The notes under the pieces were generated by a model, which was not told where the DNA came from, did no database searches, and saw nothing but the letters and a program-made list of their open reading frames with translations. Shown here one piece after another: positions 58,282 through 60,333 of a DNA stretch of 60,333 nt; the stretch's first letter is position 1, and each line of letters begins with the position of its first letter. This DNA is from an uncultured Afifella sp. (GTDB lineage Bacteria; Pseudomonadota; Alphaproteobacteria; Rhizobiales; Afifellaceae). Both the position numbers and the translations under genes were made by a program. Location: contig CAMYKZ010000008.1 in assembly GCA_947259045.1 (NCBI GenBank), positions 1-60,333 on the forward strand. Reading direction: 5' to 3'.

Positions 58282-59277
58282 TCAGCTCGGGTTCTTTCCC
58301 ACCAGTGCGAATTGCAGAATCAGCGTCCGCTGGAAAAAATTCTGATTGTCGTCGGAGACCAATGTGAGGATTGTCAGGCCGTCGGCGTCCTGATGCACGC
58401 CAAGCCCTTCCATATTGTCGATCTGCATCGACAGGTCGGCCTGCATGACGATGTCTCCGTCCATGATCTTGTTGATATCAACCTGATCGGCCGGGATCCG
58501 GCGCAATTGCATCCTCAGATCGAACCCCGGGGCCAGGCTGCGTTCCAGGATCATCAGATCTCCGCCGGGAAGGAACCGTGCAGCCGTAATCGAAAACCCT
58601 TCGCGTTTCCTGATCGAACAGGTGCCTGCTTTGACGATCCAGCAGGGAATGGTTTTGCCTGAGCGCCTGGTTGGCCGTTCGCCGATCGCAAGAAGATGTC
58701 CGGCATGGGCATTCCCGCCGGGGATTATCGCGAGACTCTCAATCCCCTTGTTGATGCCAAGTTTGCGGCCGGCGTCAGGCAGCGACAGAAATTCCGGTTT
58801 TCCCAAAACTCCGTTGCGCAGTGTCCGGACAGCGATCTGACGGCGATCTTCTTCCAGCGCAATGGCAATGTTTCCATTGTCGCCGATGGCAAGATCTTCG
58901 CTGTCATTTCGCTTGATGGTCTTTGAGGATCCTGGAAGCGCCGGCACCAGATGGGGGATGGAGAGGCCCGATAGCCGGCCGTCCCGATAGTCCAGTCTGG
59001 CCAGCATCAGGTAGCCGAAGTCAGAGACGATAATCGCCTCCCTGCCTCCGGGAAGCACGGCAATGCCTGACAGGCCGCCAAATTTTTTGTCGGTCGACGA
59101 TACCACAAGGCCGCCGCGAAACTCGACCCTGCCGAACCGGGTCTGCGTACCGTGATACTGAAAATTCTCAATGGGTTCCACACTCACGGGCACAGGCGCT
59201 CCGTTCAGCGTGGCTGCTGGTGTGGAGACGGCAGACGCGGATGTCAGGGCAAGGGCAAACAGTGCCGCCCGCATCAT
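58282..59277 (-). CDS. Phytase-like esterase family exported protein
   Basis: A 331-residue protein with a signal peptide ([19 protein letters not shown]). The esterase-like/phytase-like domain is seen in [60 protein letters not shown] and [20 protein letters not shown], repeated strands of a beta-propeller. It is periplasmic. Its start overlaps cobT by 4 bp, and this pairing is frequent in rhizobial genomes. Catalytic activity is not established. Confidence 0.78.
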   Translation of the reverse strand: MMRAALFALALTSASAVSTPAATLNGAPVPVSVEPIENFQYHGTQTRFGRVEFRGGLVVSSTDKKFGGLSGIAVLPGGREAIIVSDFGYLMLARLDYRDGRLSGLSIPHLVPALPGSSKTIKRNDSEDLAIGDNGNIAIALEEDRRQIAVRTLRNGVLGKPEFLSLPDAGRKLGINKGIESLAIIPGGNAHAGHLLAIGERPTRRSGKTIPCWIVKAGTCSIRKREGFSITAARFLPGGDLMILERSLAPGFDLRMQLRRIPADQVDINKIMDGDIVMQADLSMQIDNMEGLGVHQDADGLTILTLVSDDNQNFFQRTLILQFALVGKNPS

Positions 59278-60333
59278 GCCGCTCTCGTGCGGCGCGCCGG
59301 ACGCCGGCTGTCGGTCGGATTGTCGTCAAAAAGTTCCGCCAGTTTGTCGGTCATGGCGCCTGCCAGTTCTTCAGCGTCGATAATGGTCACGGCGCGCCGG
59401 TAATGGCGGGTCACGTCATGGCCGATTCCGATGGCCAGCAGCTCCACCGGCGATCGTGTCTCGATCATTTCGATGACTTCGCGCAGATGCCGCTCAAGGT
59501 AATTGCCGCTGTTGACGGAAAGCGTTGAATCATCGACGGGAGCGCCGTCTGAAATCACCATCAGAATGCGGCGCTGTTCGGGCCGCCCGAGCAGGCGTTT
59601 ATGGGCCCAGTCCAGCGCTTCGCCGTCAATATTCTCCTTCAACAGGCCTTCACGCATCATCAGGCCGAGATTGGACCTTGACCTGCGCCAGGGCGCATCG
59701 GCGGACTTGTAGATGATATGGCGCAAATCATTGAGGCGGCCCGGCATCTGGGGCTTGCCGGCGCGGAGCCATTCTTCGCGCGCCTGGCCGCCCTTCCAGG
59801 CGCGGGTGGTGAAGCCGAGAATTTCCACTTTGACGCTGCAGCGTTCCAGGGTGCGGGCCAGGATATCGGCACAGCAGGCTGCAACCGTGATCGGCCGCCC
59901 ACGCATCGAACCCGAATTGTCGATCAGCAATGTCACGACCGTATCGCGGAAATCCGTGTCGCGTTCCTGCTTGAACGACAGCGGCGCAAACGGATCGGTC
60001 ACTACCCGCTGCAGGCGGGCCGGATCAAGGACGCCTTCTTCCAGATCGAAGTCCCAGGCACGATTCTGCTGGGCGAGAAGCCGGCGCTGCAGGCGGTTGG
60101 CGAGCCGGGCAACCGCACCCTGCAGGTTGACCAATTGTTTGTCGAGGAACCCGCGCAGGCGTTCAAGCTCCTCTGCAGGGCAGAGGTCCTCGGCGGAGAT
60201 CGTCTCGTCGAATTTTGTCGTGAAAACCTTGTAATCGGTGCCCGGTTCATTCGAACCGGTCCAGTCCGGCCGCGTTGCATCGCTGGACGGGTCCAGATCG
60301 GCGGATTCGTCATCGGAAAAATCTTCCGATGTG
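59274..60333 (-). CDS. cobT: Cobaltochelatase subunit CobT, C-terminal part (partial)
   Basis: The minus-strand frame is open to the window edge, giving 352 residues of the C-terminal part. The VWA domain is seen with the MIDAS motif [32 protein letters not shown] and [17 protein letters not shown]. The acidic stretch [18 protein letters not shown] and the segment [20 protein letters not shown] upstream match CobT. CobT works with CobS and CobN to insert cobalt into hydrogenobyrinic acid diamide in aerobic cobalamin synthesis. The N-terminus lies outside the window. Confidence 0.95.
   Translation of the reverse strand, partial: TSEDFSDDESADLDPSSDATRPDWTGSNEPGTDYKVFTTKFDETISAEDLCPAEELERLRGFLDKQLVNLQGAVARLANRLQRRLLAQQNRAWDFDLEEGVLDPARLQRVVTDPFAPLSFKQERDTDFRDTVVTLLIDNSGSMRGRPITVAACCADILARTLERCSVKVEILGFTTRAWKGGQAREEWLRAGKPQMPGRLNDLRHIIYKSADAPWRRSRSNLGLMMREGLLKENIDGEALDWAHKRLLGRPEQRRILMVISDGAPVDDSTLSVNSGNYLERHLREVIEMIETRSPVELLAIGIGHDVTRHYRRAVTIIDAEELAGAMTDKLAELFDDNPTDSRRPARRTRAA

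Overview
The window is chromosomal DNA of an alphaproteobacterium, most probably a member of the Hyphomicrobiales (Rhizobiales). The evidence is a set of gene neighbourhoods and families typical of that order: mdh-sucCD-sucAB-SDR-lpd, atpHAGDC, the sulfolipid operon sqdBDC, rpoH next to carD and fdxA, an Omp19-like lipoprotein, a Suv3-type helicase followed by an S4-domain gene, and cobT near rpmB. The DNA is GC-rich, with almost wall-to-wall genes and many 4-bp ATGA overlaps. Genus cannot be decided from the sequence.

Layout. 1-10.5 kb: the end of asd, then mostly minus-strand metabolic and unknown genes (acetamidase-like, 3-hydroxyisobutyrate dehydrogenase-like, a beta-helix membrane protein, ChaC-like, carbonic anhydrase, threonine dehydratase-like, DUF429, pyridoxal kinase), plus the broken 5' end of a caspase-like gene. 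10.5-20 kb: succinate dehydrogenase, but sdhCDA and sdhB are 6 kb apart, separated by creD, sqdBDC and a PPK2 polyphosphate kinase gene. 20-24.5 kb: small envelope and unknown genes and zapE. 24.6-35 kb: the TCA operon mdh, sucC, an exported unknown, sucD, sucA, sucB, an SDR and lpd. 35-40.5 kb: an exported peptide, a TraB/GumN protein, xerC, a transaldolase-family aldolase and priA. 40.6-43.8 kb: an accessory-looking block with a sugar-transfer-type ATP-grasp gene and the pair rtcB-prfH. 44.4-49.3 kb: the F1 ATP synthase operon atpHAGDC with a clear terminator. 49.4-57 kb: minus-strand rpoH, carD, fdxA, an S4 protein, the helicase and a DUF3108 protein, with a fragment of a D-serine dehydratase/D-threonine aldolase-like gene. 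57-60.3 kb: rpmB, a YhhQ-type transporter, a phytase-like esterase and cobT, which runs off the window.

How the genes work together. Central energy metabolism dominates: Sdh, Mdh, SucCD and the 2-oxoglutarate dehydrogenase complex feed electrons and NADH towards respiration, and AtpHAGDC is the soluble part of the ATP synthase. SqdBDC (sulfolipid) and PPK2 (polyphosphate) both fit adaptation to phosphate supply. RtcB-PrfH is the known ribosome rescue and 16S rRNA repair pair and is the clearest specialised system here.

The less explained material comprises the sdh split, the exported protein inserted between sucC and sucD, a 523-bp intergenic region with clustered GANTC sites and two palindromes, a perfect hairpin covering the ribosome binding site of a DUF302 gene, and two gene remnants. 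I found no CRISPR array, tRNA, rRNA, complete insertion sequence or prophage.
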